Shown: positions 47,211-56,478 of the stretch, piece after piece
How the letters are laid out: each line of letters begins with the position of its first letter
How positions within the stretch are numbered: position 1 is the stretch's first letter
DNA from: PALSA-911 sp963743035
GTDB taxonomy: Bacteria > Pseudomonadota > Alphaproteobacteria > Acetobacterales > Acetobacteraceae
DNA: 64,000 bases
Reading direction: 5' to 3'
NCBI GenBank assembly: GCA_963743035.1
Contig: CAVUOB010000015.1
Span: 124,001 to 188,000 of the forward strand
Notes under the pieces: generated by a model
The model's database searches: none
What the model was told of the DNA's origin: nothing
The model's input: the letters and a program-made list of their open reading frames with translations, nothing else
Translations under genes and position numbers: made by a program

Positions 47211-48626
47211 TCAGCCGACGACCGCGAGCTTCTCCCGCCGCAGCTGCACCGTCAGCTCGTCCAGCGAACGCTGCACCCGGTCCAGCATGTCGTCGATCTC
47301 GGCCTTGGAGATGATCAGCGGCGGGCTGAACACCAGCGCATCGCCGGGGCAGACGCGGCCGATCACGCCGTTCTCCTGCATCAGCGCCGTCAGCCGGGCG
47401 CCGACCTTGTCGCCCGGGGCGAAATTGGCGTGCGTCGCCTTGTCGGCCACCAGTTCCACCGCCGCCATCAGCCCGACGCCGCGCACCTCGCCGACCAGCT
47501 CATGCCCGGCGAAGCGCCGGCGCAGCTCATCCTGCAGATGCGGCCCGACGCTCTGCACATGCGCGCCGATGTTGATCTCGTCATAGATCTTCAGCGTCTC
47601 GATCGCGACCGCGGCCGGCACCGGGTGGCCGGAATAGGTGAAGCCGTGGCCGAAAGTGCCGATTTCGTGGCTCTGGGTGACCAGGCCCTGGAACACCCGG
47701 TCGTTCACCATCACCGCGGAGATCGGCAGATAGGACGAGGACAGCGCCTTGGCGCAGACCAGGATGTCCGGCTGCATGCCGAAGGTCTGGCTGCCCCAGT
47801 AGTTGCCGGTGCGGTGGAAGCCGCAGATCACCTCGTCGGCGACGAACAGCACGTCGTATTTGCGCAGCACCGCCTGGATCTTCTCGAAATAGCCGCGCGG
47901 CGGAACGATCACGCCGCCCGCGCCCATCACCGGCTCGGCCCACATCGCCGCCACCGTGTCGGGGCCCTCGGCCAGGATCAGCTTCTCCAGCTCATCGGCG
48001 CAGCGCGTGGCGAAGGCCTCTTCGGTCTCGCCCTCCTGGGCGCCGTGGTAGTGATGCGGCGTCATGGTATGCACGAAGCCCTGCAGCGGCACGTCGAAGG
48101 CCCGGTGGTTGGCCGGCAGGCCGGTGATGGAGGCGGCGGCGATGGTGATGCCGTGATAGCCCTTCAACCGGCCGATGATCTTCTTCTTGGCCGGACGGCC
48201 GAGCGCGTTGTTGAAATACCAGACCATCTTGACGGCGCTGTCATTCGCTTCCGAGCCGGAATTGGCGAAGAACACCTTGCTCATCGGCACCGGCGCGCGG
48301 GCGATCAGCATCTCCGCCAGGTCGATCATCGGCTCGTGCGATTTGGCGGTGAAGGCGTGGTAGAACGGCAGCTTGCGCATCTGCGCGGCGGCGGCCTGCA
48401 CCAGCCGCTCATTGTCGAAGCCGAGCGAGGCGCACCACAGCCCGGCCACGCTTTCGATGTAGTCGCGCCCGTTCTCGTCGAACACGCGCACGCCCTTGCC
48501 GCTGGTCACCACCAGCGGGCCGATCTCCTGGTGGGTCTTCAGATCGGTGTACGGATGGATCACGTTGGCGATGTCACGCGCGGCGGCCGAATTGGCACCG
48601 AAGGAGGCGGGGGGCGGCGGGGTCAT
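47211..48626 (-). CDS. Class III PLP aminotransferase (omega-aminotransferase type)
   Basis: A 471-residue fold-type I enzyme. FFANSGSEANDSAVKMVWYF, LKGYHGITIAAASITGLP, VADEVICGFHRTGNYWG and ILVCAKALSSSYLPISAVMV, with the PLP Lys, identify the group. Members transfer the omega-amino group of beta-alanine, GABA, putrescine or pyruvate-linked amines. A role in polyamine or amine degradation would fit the importer and PuuB-like enzyme at 59-64 kb but they are 11 kb away. The ATG follows AGAGGA. Confidence 0.9.
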   Translation of the reverse strand: MTPPPPASFGANSAAARDIANVIHPYTDLKTHQEIGPLVVTSGKGVRVFDENGRDYIESVAGLWCASLGFDNERLVQAAAAQMRKLPFYHAFTAKSHEPMIDLAEMLIARAPVPMSKVFFANSGSEANDSAVKMVWYFNNALGRPAKKKIIGRLKGYHGITIAAASITGLPANHRAFDVPLQGFVHTMTPHHYHGAQEGETEEAFATRCADELEKLILAEGPDTVAAMWAEPVMGAGGVIVPPRGYFEKIQAVLRKYDVLFVADEVICGFHRTGNYWGSQTFGMQPDILVCAKALSSSYLPISAVMVNDRVFQGLVTQSHEIGTFGHGFTYSGHPVPAAVAIETLKIYDEINIGAHVQSVGPHLQDELRRRFAGHELVGEVRGVGLMAAVELVADKATHANFAPGDKVGARLTALMQENGVIGRVCPGDALVFSPPLIISKAEIDDMLDRVQRSLDELTVQLRREKLAVVG

Positions 48627-48714
48627 GGCGGGGTCCTCTCGCGGGAAGGGGCGCCTTCGATACGCGGCGCGGCGGGCGAGGTAAGTCTAGGGCCGAAGGG
48701 CGGGGAGGGGAACC

Positions 48715-50157
48715 TTAATCCCCGCTCATGTTACGGAATCCGCCCACGCCGCGCTCGATTTGTGTCACGTGATGCGGCTGGAAGCCGGACGGGTCGGTCA
48801 GGCCGCACGCATGGGCGATGATCTCCACCTCCTCCTGCACCCGCCTGGCGTAGCGGCTGGCGCGCACCGCCTTGTCGGTGGGGTCGAGCCCGGCGATCAG
48901 CTTGGGGTCGGACGCGGTGACGCCGGTCGGGCATTTGCCCGAGCCGCATTTCATCGCCTGGATGCAGCCGATGCTGAACATGAAGCCGCGCGCGGAGGAG
49001 ACGAAATCCGCCCCCATGCACAGCGCCCAGGCCACCTTGTCCGGCGTGATCAGCTTGCCGGCGGCGACCAGCCGGATGCGCTGCTCCAGCCCATGGCGCG
49101 CCCGCGCCGCCGCGACCAGCGGCAGCGCCTGGGTGATCGGCAGGCCGACATAATCCGCCAGCGCCGCCGGCGCCGCCCCGGTGCCGCCTTCGCCGCCATC
49201 GACATGGATGTAGTCCGGACAGCCCTCGGGATGGGCCAGGCAATCGGTGAACCAGTCGTCGAAGAACGCGGGATCGCCGACCACCACCTTCACGCCCACC
49301 GGCTTGCCGCCCAGCCTGCGCACCCGGTGCACGAACTGGCCGAGCTCGCGGATGCTGCCGATATCGGTGTGCCGGTTGGGGCTGATGCTGTCCTGGCCGA
49401 TCGGGATGCCGCGTATCGCGGCGATCTCCGCCGTCACCTTGGCGGCGGGCAGTATGCCGCCCTTGCCGGGTTTGGCGCCCTGCGCCAGCTTGACCTCGAA
49501 CATGCGCACCTGCTCATGCGCGGCGATGGCGCGGAGCTTCTCCTCCGACAAATTGCCGTGCTCGTCGCGCACGCCGTATTTGGCGGTGCCCATCTGCATG
49601 ACGATATCCGCCCCGCCGGCCAGATGCTGCGGCGCCAGCCCGCCCTCGCCGGTGGCCATCCACACCCCGGCCAGCTTCGCCCCCTTCGAAAGCGCGCTGA
49701 CCGCCGCGGGGCTCAGCGCGCCATAGCTCATGCCGCTGATATTGAAGAACGTCCGGGCGAAATACGGGTTCGCGCAGGCGCCCGGCCCCTCGCTGACGCC
49801 GATCTGCTTGCCGGGATAGGGGCGCTTCTCCATGTCCAGCACCGGGAAGGGGGCGTTGCGGAACACGAAGCTCGGCACGTTCTCGCTGCCGAAGCTGACC
49901 AGATTCGAGACGCCCTTGGCCGAGCGGTAGACCCAGGACCGGTCCAGCCGGTTGAACGGCCGTTCCGCCCAGTCCGGCAGATAATGGTACTGGCGCATGT
50001 ACTCGCCCCAGGTCTCCGCGAAGTAGCGGAAATGGCCGATGACCGGGTAGTTGCGCAGGATGGTGTGGTTGGTCTGCTTCTTGTCGCGGATGTAGAGCGC
50101 GACGATCGCCACGGCGAGGGCGATCGTCAGCAGCGTCACGACGTCATGGATGAGCAC
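48715..50157 (-). CDS. FMN-binding glutamate synthase family protein
   Basis: A 480-residue protein with an N-terminal membrane helix (VVTLLTIALAVAIVALYI) and the glutamate-synthase central/FMN barrel: ISGMSYGALSPAAVSALSKG, HVDGGEGGTGAAPAALADYV and GCIQAMKCGSGKCPTGVT, the latter with Cys for an iron-sulfur cluster. It lacks the amidotransferase domain, so ammonia-dependent or other oxidoreductase activity is likely. The start is GTG. The gap to pyrE is 110 bases. Confidence 0.9.
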   Translation of the reverse strand: MLIHDVVTLLTIALAVAIVALYIRDKKQTNHTILRNYPVIGHFRYFAETWGEYMRQYHYLPDWAERPFNRLDRSWVYRSAKGVSNLVSFGSENVPSFVFRNAPFPVLDMEKRPYPGKQIGVSEGPGACANPYFARTFFNISGMSYGALSPAAVSALSKGAKLAGVWMATGEGGLAPQHLAGGADIVMQMGTAKYGVRDEHGNLSEEKLRAIAAHEQVRMFEVKLAQGAKPGKGGILPAAKVTAEIAAIRGIPIGQDSISPNRHTDIGSIRELGQFVHRVRRLGGKPVGVKVVVGDPAFFDDWFTDCLAHPEGCPDYIHVDGGEGGTGAAPAALADYVGLPITQALPLVAAARARHGLEQRIRLVAAGKLITPDKVAWALCMGADFVSSARGFMFSIGCIQAMKCGSGKCPTGVTASDPKLIAGLDPTDKAVRASRYARRVQEEVEIIAHACGLTDPSGFQPHHVTQIERGVGGFRNMSGD

Positions 50158-50267
50158 GGCACTCCCCCCCGGTTCCGGGCCGCCCGCTTGTGTGTGGCGG
50201 CGTTATTGCGTGCTGGCAGGGACGCAATACACCCGGGGGCATTACAGCGCTCGGATAAGTTTTTCCT

Positions 50268-51008
50268 TTACGCCTCCGCCGTCACGCGCCGCGCGGCGGC
50301 TTCCTCGGCGCTGGCCACGCCGCCATGCGCGCCCGACCAGGCGACCGGGTTCTCCAGGAACTTCCGCACCTCGGCCAGATCGGCGTCGGAGAAATACGGC
50401 TTGTCGCGGCAGGCCTCCAGCACGTCCCACCAGGTGCAGAGATGGTGCAGATGGATGTCCATGTTCGCCAGCGTCTCGAAGCTGCCGGGGAACACGCCGT
50501 AATAGAACACCACGAAGGTATGGTTGACGATCGCGCCGGCGTTGCGCAGCGACTGCGCGAACTTGATCTTCGATCCGCCGTCGGTGGTCAGGTCCTCCAC
50601 CAGCAGGGTGCGCTTGCCGAGCGGCACATCGCCCTCGATCAGCGCATTGGCGCCGAAGCCCTTGGGTTTCTTGCGCACATAGGACATCGGCGCCGACAGC
50701 CGCTCGGCGATCCAGGCGGCGAAGGGAATGCCCGCCGTCTCGCCGCCGCACACGGTCTCGACGGTCTCGTAGCCGATATGGCGCTGGATCTTCTCCACCG
50801 CGAGGTCGCAGATCTTCTTGCGCGCCTGCGGGAAATAGATGATGCGACGGCAATCGATATAGACCGGCGACTTCCACCCGGCGGTGAAGGTGTAGGGCTC
50901 GCTCGGGCGGAAATTCACCGCCTCGATCTCCAGCAGGATGCGCGCGGTCGTCAGCGCGGCGTCGCGGTCCCATTCGGTCATGTGCGATGTGGTTGGCTGC
51001 TTGGCCAT
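50268..51008 (-). CDS. pyrE: Orotate phosphoribosyltransferase
   Basis: Converts orotate and PRPP to OMP in pyrimidine synthesis. A 246-residue type I phosphoribosyltransferase: TLLVEDLTTDGGSK is the PRPP-binding motif and VCGGETAGIPFAAW and YVRKKPKGFG are conserved. Its C-terminal extension (from about residue 200, FSDADLAEVRKFLENP) makes it longer than the E. coli enzyme, as in many alphaproteobacteria. The next gene upstream is divergent. Confidence 0.93.
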   Translation of the reverse strand: MAKQPTTSHMTEWDRDAALTTARILLEIEAVNFRPSEPYTFTAGWKSPVYIDCRRIIYFPQARKKICDLAVEKIQRHIGYETVETVCGGETAGIPFAAWIAERLSAPMSYVRKKPKGFGANALIEGDVPLGKRTLLVEDLTTDGGSKIKFAQSLRNAGAIVNHTFVVFYYGVFPGSFETLANMDIHLHHLCTWWDVLEACRDKPYFSDADLAEVRKFLENPVAWSGAHGGVASAEEAAARRVTAEA

Positions 51009-51188
51009 GGTCTTGTCCTCGTGATCGGTCCCGCATCTCCTAGCCGTCCCGATCCGGCGGATGCAAGGGAGCCCCGTTGGGGAGCCCCATTGCGGGAGCC
51101 TGGCTGGCGGCCGTGCCGGCCCGCAATCGACGTGTTTTGTAACGATTCAGTCGGGAAGCAGTAGCACCTCAGAAATCGTAGGAAATGT

Positions 51189-51218
51189 TTGACCCAACTC
51201 CATAAGACACCGTAGAAT
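51189..51218 (+). promoter_or_regulatory. Probable sigma-70 promoter of the sugar-type ABC operon
   Basis: TTGACC at 51189-51194, an 18-base spacer and TAGAAT at 51213-51218, 76 bases before the binding-protein start, in an AT-rich patch. The 287-base gap to pyrE holds no gene. Confidence 0.55.
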
Positions 51219-51294
51219 GCGCGCAATAAAAAAGGCTTTTTGCTAAAAAGAGCCGGCGCAGGCGCGACCGGCCGGAAAGGGAAGGAGCACGGCC

Positions 51295-52674
51295 ATGAAC
51301 AGCATGAGCCGGCGTCTGGTGTTGGCGGGATCCGCGGGTCTGGCGGCGACCTGTGCCCTGTCGCGGCCCTATATCGCCAGGGCCGCGGCCAAAACGGCGG
51401 TCGTCTGGATGAACCAGGGCTTCGTGCCGGCGGAGGACGCAGCCTTCAAGGCGACGGCCGAGGCCTACATGAAGGCCAGCGGCAACACCCTCGACTACAG
51501 CATCATGCCGTTCATGGCGCAGAACCAGAAGACCATCTCCGCGCTGACCAGCGGCGACGTCCCGGACCTGGTGTTCATGGACGCGCCGCAGTCGATCCTG
51601 CCGCAGAACGCCTGGGACGATAAGCTGATGGACGTCAGCGACGTCGTGTCCGCCTACGAATCCCAGCTCAGCGATACCGCCAAGCTGTGCTCCACCTTCT
51701 ACAACCAAAGCACGAAAAAGCGCAGCTACTATCTTTGTCCGATCAAGCAGGGCGCCACCCCGTTCCATATCTGGGGCGACCTGGTCGAGAAGGCCGGCCT
51801 GAAGCTGTCGGACGCCCCGAATACCTGGGACGCTTTCTGGGACTTCTTCAAGCCGGCGCAGAAGGAATTGCGTGCCAAGGGGATGCGCAAGATCTATGCC
51901 CTCGGCCTGCAGATCACCACGGTCGGACCGAACGACGGCAACAACGTGTTCACGCATTTCGTGATCGCCAATGGCGGGCGGAATTTCGTGACGCCCGACG
52001 GCAAGCTGCACACCGACGATCCGCAGGTCCGCGAGGCGGCGATCAAGGCGTGCACCTGGATGACCAACGCCTACAAGGACGGCTACGTGCCGCCGGAGGC
52101 GCTGAGCTGGAACGACGCCGACGACAACAACGGCTTCCACGAAAAGCTGTTCCTGATGGATTTCGACGGCACGCTGTCGACCGAGCTGGCCATGATCAAG
52201 GACACCAAGGCCTACATGGAACAGATGGTGACAATGGGAATGCCGCACGGCAATGACGGCCAGCCGATCCCCTGCCAGGTCGGCGCCGGCGGCGGCTTCA
52301 TCCCGAAGGGGGCGGCGAACGCCGAGGTCGCCAAGGACTTCATGAAGTTCTGGATGCAACCAAAGGTGATGAACGACAACCTCAAGGCCGGCCTCGGCCG
52401 GTGGGTGCCGGCGATACCGCAGGTCGTGAAGGACGACCCGTGGTGGCTCGATCCCGCGGACCCGCACCGCCCGCCCTATGTGCGCGAAGCGGTGCTGGAG
52501 CCGACCACCGCCGTCTATGAGGGGTTCACGCCCGCCTGGGGCCAGGTCAGCGCCGAGCAGATCTGGGGCCAGGCCCATGCCGATGTCATCAAGAACGGCA
52601 TGACGCCGACCGCGGCCATCGACAAGGCGTTCAAGCGGGCCGAGGCGATCTTCGCGAAATACACATTCGGATAA
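51295..52674 (+). CDS. ABC transporter substrate-binding protein, family 1 (carbohydrate type)
   Basis: A 459-residue periplasmic binding protein. The N-terminus SRRLVLAGSAGLAA resembles a twin-arginine signal, cut near ARAAA. ISALTSGDVPDLVFMDAPQS and AGGGFIPKGAANAEVAKDFM fit the family 1 solute-binding group that takes up sugars and sugar derivatives. It is the first gene of a five-gene string of binding protein and four permeases. Substrate unknown; a sugar or sugar acid is likely by family. Confidence 0.9.
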   Translation: MNSMSRRLVLAGSAGLAATCALSRPYIARAAAKTAVVWMNQGFVPAEDAAFKATAEAYMKASGNTLDYSIMPFMAQNQKTISALTSGDVPDLVFMDAPQSILPQNAWDDKLMDVSDVVSAYESQLSDTAKLCSTFYNQSTKKRSYYLCPIKQGATPFHIWGDLVEKAGLKLSDAPNTWDAFWDFFKPAQKELRAKGMRKIYALGLQITTVGPNDGNNVFTHFVIANGGRNFVTPDGKLHTDDPQVREAAIKACTWMTNAYKDGYVPPEALSWNDADDNNGFHEKLFLMDFDGTLSTELAMIKDTKAYMEQMVTMGMPHGNDGQPIPCQVGAGGGFIPKGAANAEVAKDFMKFWMQPKVMNDNLKAGLGRWVPAIPQVVKDDPWWLDPADPHRPPYVREAVLEPTTAVYEGFTPAWGQVSAEQIWGQAHADVIKNGMTPTAAIDKAFKRAEAIFAKYTFG

Positions 52675-52714
52675 CCGGACGGATAACCCGGGCGGGTAAC
52701 CTGGCGAGGCGAGC

Positions 52715-53633
52715 ATGAGCGTAACGGAGCAGGCACTTCCGGCCGGCCGGGCCCTCGCCCCCGCCCGTCTCCTCCGGCGCGGCTGGCACCGGCGGCCTGC
52801 GGGATTCCGAATACATCTGGGCGATCGCCTTCGCCTTGCCCTACGCCTTCGTGTTCTTCGCCTTCGTGCTCTATCCGATCTGCTACGGGCTGTGGATGGG
52901 CAGCCAGCCGGCGCTCTACACCCAGCTGTTTGCCGATCCGCGCTACATGACGGCCGTGGTCAACACGCTGCTGTACGTCGGCATCGGCGTGAACGTGAAG
53001 ATGGTCCTGGCCTTCCTGCTGTCGGGCTTCTTCATGCGCAAGCGCTGGTGGATCAAGGCGCTGCTGGTGATCTACATCCTGCCCTGGGCGACCCCGGCGC
53101 TGCCGGCCTATATGTCGATCCACTGGTTCCTGAACGGCCAGTGGGGCATGCTCAACAATGTCCTGTACCTGCTGTTCGGCATCGACGGGCCGGTCTACCT
53201 GAATGAGCGCTCGACCGGGCTGGCATGCAATATCGCCGCCTATATCTGGAAGAATCTGCCGTTCTGGACGGTGATCCTGCTGGCCGGGCGGATGGCGGTC
53301 CCGCAGGAGCTGTACGAGGCCGCCGAGGTGGATGGCGCGACCGGCCTTCGCCGCTTCGTGCATGTGACCCTGCCGCTGATGGCGAATTTGTATCTCGTCT
53401 GCGTGCTGCTCGACACCGTCTTCGCCCTCGGCGACTTCAACGCGACCTATTTCGTCTCCGGCGGCGGCCCGGCGATGTCCACCGAGGTGCTGGCCACGCT
53501 CGGCATCCGCTATGCGTTCACCAACGCGCTGCCCCGCCTCGGGGTGGCGGCGGTGATGACCGCCCTGCCGGTGCTGATCCCGCTTGTCATCGTCCTGATG
53601 CGCAAGCTCCGTTTGAAGGAGGTGCAGTTGTGA
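52715..53633 (+). CDS. ABC sugar permease, MalF type, first copy (frameshift near 52788)
   Basis: An inner-membrane subunit of about 305 residues and six helices. ELYEAAEVDGATGLRRFVHV carries the EAA loop that contacts the ATPase. The first 24 residues (MSVTEQALPAGRALA...) are in another frame from GGLRDSEYIWAIAF onward. One extra C near 52788 (GGCTGGCACCGG) explains it, and the paralog at 54594 shows the expected join. About 60% identical to that paralog. The stop overlaps the GTG of the next permease (GTGA). Confidence 0.88.
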
Positions 53634-54562
53634 GCGCCACCTGTCGTGTCGGCGAAACCGCTGCCGCCGAACATGGCGGCGCCCCACGGGCCGCCACCCG
53701 CCGCAAGTCCCGGGCGCATTACCGGCTGCGGCGCTACCTGGTCGAGGCGCTGTCGGTGGCCCTTTGCCTCGCGCTGATCGTCTGGTCGGTCACGCCGATC
53801 TACAACATGGTGGTGATCGCGCTCGACAGCCATGAGGGCGTGTTCAGCGGCGCGATCTGGCCGGAGAGCCCGACGCTCGAGAGCTTCCGCGTCGTGGTGA
53901 CCCAGGATTTCTGGTATCTCGAGCATTTCTGGCACCAGTTCGCCAACAGCTTCTTCGTCGGCCTGATGACGATGTTCCTGACCTTGCTGATCGGCTCGCT
54001 GGCCAGTTTCACGATCGGACGGATGCATCTGCGCAACGGCTGGCTGCTGAGCAACGCGGCGCTGATGACCTATGTGATCCCGGCATCGTTCCTGGCGATC
54101 CCGTTCTATCGGATCATGCAGATCTACGGACTGACCAACCACCTCTGGGCGGTGATCGCGGCGATCACGACCTTCGCCACCCCGTATGCGATCTTCATCT
54201 TCTCGCAGTACGGCCAATCGATCCCGATCGAGCTCGACGAGTCCGCGCGCATCGATGGCGCCAACCCGCTGCAGATCTATGTCCGGATCTATCTGCCCCT
54301 GATGGCGCCGGCACTGGTTGCGGTTGGAACCTATGCCCTGCTGCTGGCGTGGAACGAGTACCTGTACAATTTCCTGATGCTGTCGACGCCGGAGAGCATG
54401 ACCGTGGCGGTCGCACTGGCGCAGTTCCTCAACAGCGACGAATCGCCGTGGAACTTCATGATGGCCACCGCCATCCTGTACGCGCTGCCGCCGATCCTGA
54501 TGTATTACGGCTTCCGCCGCTACATGGCGGCGGGCCTGACCATGGGCGGCGTCAAGGGCTGA
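53630..54562 (+). CDS. ABC sugar permease, MalG type, first copy
   Basis: A 310-residue six-helix permease. The GTG start overlaps the previous stop. After a basic N-terminus, VALCLALIVWSVTPIYNMVV is helix 1; ESARIDGANPLQIYVRIYLP is the EAA loop; the end TMGGVKG is shared with the second copy (TMGGVRG). Pairs with the preceding MalF-type subunit to form the channel. Confidence 0.93.
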   Translation: MSATCRVGETAAAEHGGAPRAATRRKSRAHYRLRRYLVEALSVALCLALIVWSVTPIYNMVVIALDSHEGVFSGAIWPESPTLESFRVVVTQDFWYLEHFWHQFANSFFVGLMTMFLTLLIGSLASFTIGRMHLRNGWLLSNAALMTYVIPASFLAIPFYRIMQIYGLTNHLWAVIAAITTFATPYAIFIFSQYGQSIPIELDESARIDGANPLQIYVRIYLPLMAPALVAVGTYALLLAWNEYLYNFLMLSTPESMTVAVALAQFLNSDESPWNFMMATAILYALPPILMYYGFRRYMAAGLTMGGVKG

Positions 54563-54593
54563 GACGCACGCCTCCCGCGCCTGGGCTGGTGGC

Positions 54594-55511
54594 ATGAGCA
54601 GCACGCAGCAGATCCTGGCCGTCGGCCGGTCCGCAGCGGTCCATCGGTCCTGGCGCCCGCGCTGGCCCGGCGGCCTGCAGGGCTCCGACCACGCCTGGGC
54701 GATCGCGTTCCTGGTGCCCTATCTCGCGGTGTTTCTCGCCTTCGTCACCTATCCGGTGGCGTACGGGCTCTGGATGGGCAGCAGGCCGGCACTGTACGCC
54801 GACCTGGCCGCCGATCCGCTCTACTTCCAGACACTCGTCAATACTCTGCTGTTCGTCGGCATCGGCGTGAACGTGATGATGTTCGCCGCACTTCTGCTGT
54901 CCGGCTACTTCATGAGCCGGAGCCGCTGGATCAAGGCCCTGCTGGTGCTCTTCATGCTGCCCTGGGCGCTGCCGGCGGTCCCCGCCTTCCTGGCCGTCCA
55001 TTGGATGCTGGTCGGCCAGTTCGGATTTCTCAACAGCCTGTTGTCCCAGCTGTTCGGCATCGACGGTCCGATCTGGCTCAACTCGTACTGGCTCGCCCTG
55101 GGGGCGAACATAACCGCCAGCATCTGGAAATGGATGCCGTTCTGGACCCTGATCTTCGTGGCAGGCCGGATGGCGGTTCCGCAAGACATCCATGACGCGG
55201 CCGACGTGGACGGCGCCACCGGCGTCCAGCGCTTCGTGCATGTAACCTTCCCGCTGCTGGCCAATCTCTATCTGATTTGCACAATGCTCTCCACGCTCTG
55301 GACGATCGGCGACTTCACCACCGTGTATTTCGTCTCCGGCGGCGCGCCGGCCTTGTCCACGGAAGTGCTGGCCACGCTCGGGATCCGCGCGGCCTTTACC
55401 TTCTCCAATCCGCCGCTCGGTGTGGCGGCGCTGATGTCGGCCCTGCCGCTGCTGATCCCGCTGGTGATCCTGCTGATGCGCCGGGTCCATGTCGCGCAGG
55501 TGCAGCTGTGA
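54594..55511 (+). CDS. ABC sugar permease, MalF type, second copy
   Basis: A 305-residue permease, paralog of 52715-53633. HAWAIAFLVPYLAVFLAFVT is helix 1 and DAADVDGATGVQRFVHVTFP the EAA loop. Its intact N-terminus shows what the first copy lost through its frameshift. It starts 31 bases after the first MalG-type gene and ends by GTGA overlap with the second. Confidence 0.93.
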   Translation: MSSTQQILAVGRSAAVHRSWRPRWPGGLQGSDHAWAIAFLVPYLAVFLAFVTYPVAYGLWMGSRPALYADLAADPLYFQTLVNTLLFVGIGVNVMMFAALLLSGYFMSRSRWIKALLVLFMLPWALPAVPAFLAVHWMLVGQFGFLNSLLSQLFGIDGPIWLNSYWLALGANITASIWKWMPFWTLIFVAGRMAVPQDIHDAADVDGATGVQRFVHVTFPLLANLYLICTMLSTLWTIGDFTTVYFVSGGAPALSTEVLATLGIRAAFTFSNPPLGVAALMSALPLLIPLVILLMRRVHVAQVQL

Positions 55512-56395
55512 GCCTCGCTTTGACCTCCGGATCGTCGCGCCATGGGCCGCGCAACCGGCAGCGCCGGCGGCTTCACCGCGTGGGCTCGGCGATGCTGGGT
55601 GTCGTGCTGGTGATCTGGACGCTCCTGCCGGTCTACAACATGGTGCTGATCGCGCTGGACGAGGATGCCGACGAGTACGCCGGCAATATCTGGCCGCCGG
55701 ACCCCTCGTTCGAGAGCTTTCGCGTGATCTGGACCGAGGACTACTGGTATCTCGAGCATTTCTGGCACCAGTTCGCCAACAGTATGTTCATCGGTCTCGC
55801 CACGATGGTCCTGACCGTGGCCATCGGCTCGCTTGCCAGCTTCGCGCTGGGCCGCATGCGCTTGCGCAGGGCCTGGCTGCTCGGCAATGCCGCGCTGCTT
55901 ACCTACGTGCTCCCGGCATCGTTCCTGGCGATCCCGTTTGTCCACGTGGCGCATCGATATGGGCTGTCCGACAGCCTCTGGGCCGTCATCGCGGCGCAGG
56001 TGATGTTTGCCACCCCCTATGCGATCCTGATCTTCCAGCAACACGCCAGGCTGATCCCGCTGGAACTCGATGACGCCGCGCGGGTCGATGGCGCGTCCCC
56101 GGTCCAGGTGTATGTCCGCATCTATCTGCCATTGATGGCACCGGCGCTGGCGGCGGTGGGTACCTACGCGCTGCTGGTGGCCTGGAACGAGTATCTGTAC
56201 CAGTTCCTGCTGCTCTCCTCGACGCGGAGCATGACCGTGGCGGTGGCCCTGGACCAGTTCTTCGACAGCGACGAGGCGCCGTGGAACTACATGATGGCGG
56301 CCGCCATCGTGTATGCGCTGCCGCCGATCGCGATCTACTACGCCTTGCGCCGCTACATGGTGGCGGGCCTGACCATGGGCGGCGTCAGGGGATAG
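55508..56395 (+). CDS. ABC sugar permease, MalG type, second copy
   Basis: A 295-residue permease, paralog of 53630-54562, sharing for example YWYLEHFWHQFANSMFIGL. DAARVDGASPVQVYVRIYLP is the EAA loop. GTG start overlapping the previous stop. Last gene of the string; a hairpin follows at 56421. No ATPase is encoded with it. Confidence 0.93.
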   Translation: MSLALTSGSSRHGPRNRQRRRLHRVGSAMLGVVLVIWTLLPVYNMVLIALDEDADEYAGNIWPPDPSFESFRVIWTEDYWYLEHFWHQFANSMFIGLATMVLTVAIGSLASFALGRMRLRRAWLLGNAALLTYVLPASFLAIPFVHVAHRYGLSDSLWAVIAAQVMFATPYAILIFQQHARLIPLELDDAARVDGASPVQVYVRIYLPLMAPALAAVGTYALLVAWNEYLYQFLLLSSTRSMTVAVALDQFFDSDEAPWNYMMAAAIVYALPPIAIYYALRRYMVAGLTMGGVRG

Positions 56396-56420
56396 GCCTG
56401 CCAGGCCATCTTTCAAGCCA

Positions 56421-56457
56421 ACGCCGGGCGGAGCCTGATGAACTCTCCGTCCGGCGT
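56421..56457. terminator. Hairpin between convergent genes
   Basis: ACGCCGG-GCGGAG pairs with CTCCGT-CCGGCGT with one mismatch around an 11-base loop. No T-run. Confidence 0.5.
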
Positions 56458-56478
56458 CGGCCGTCGTCCGCTGAACGC

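Noticed and set aside
51230..51262. Intrinsic terminator in the A/T-rich stretch before the ABC binding protein
   Set aside because: The possible stem is short and broken, and it would lie between promoter and start.
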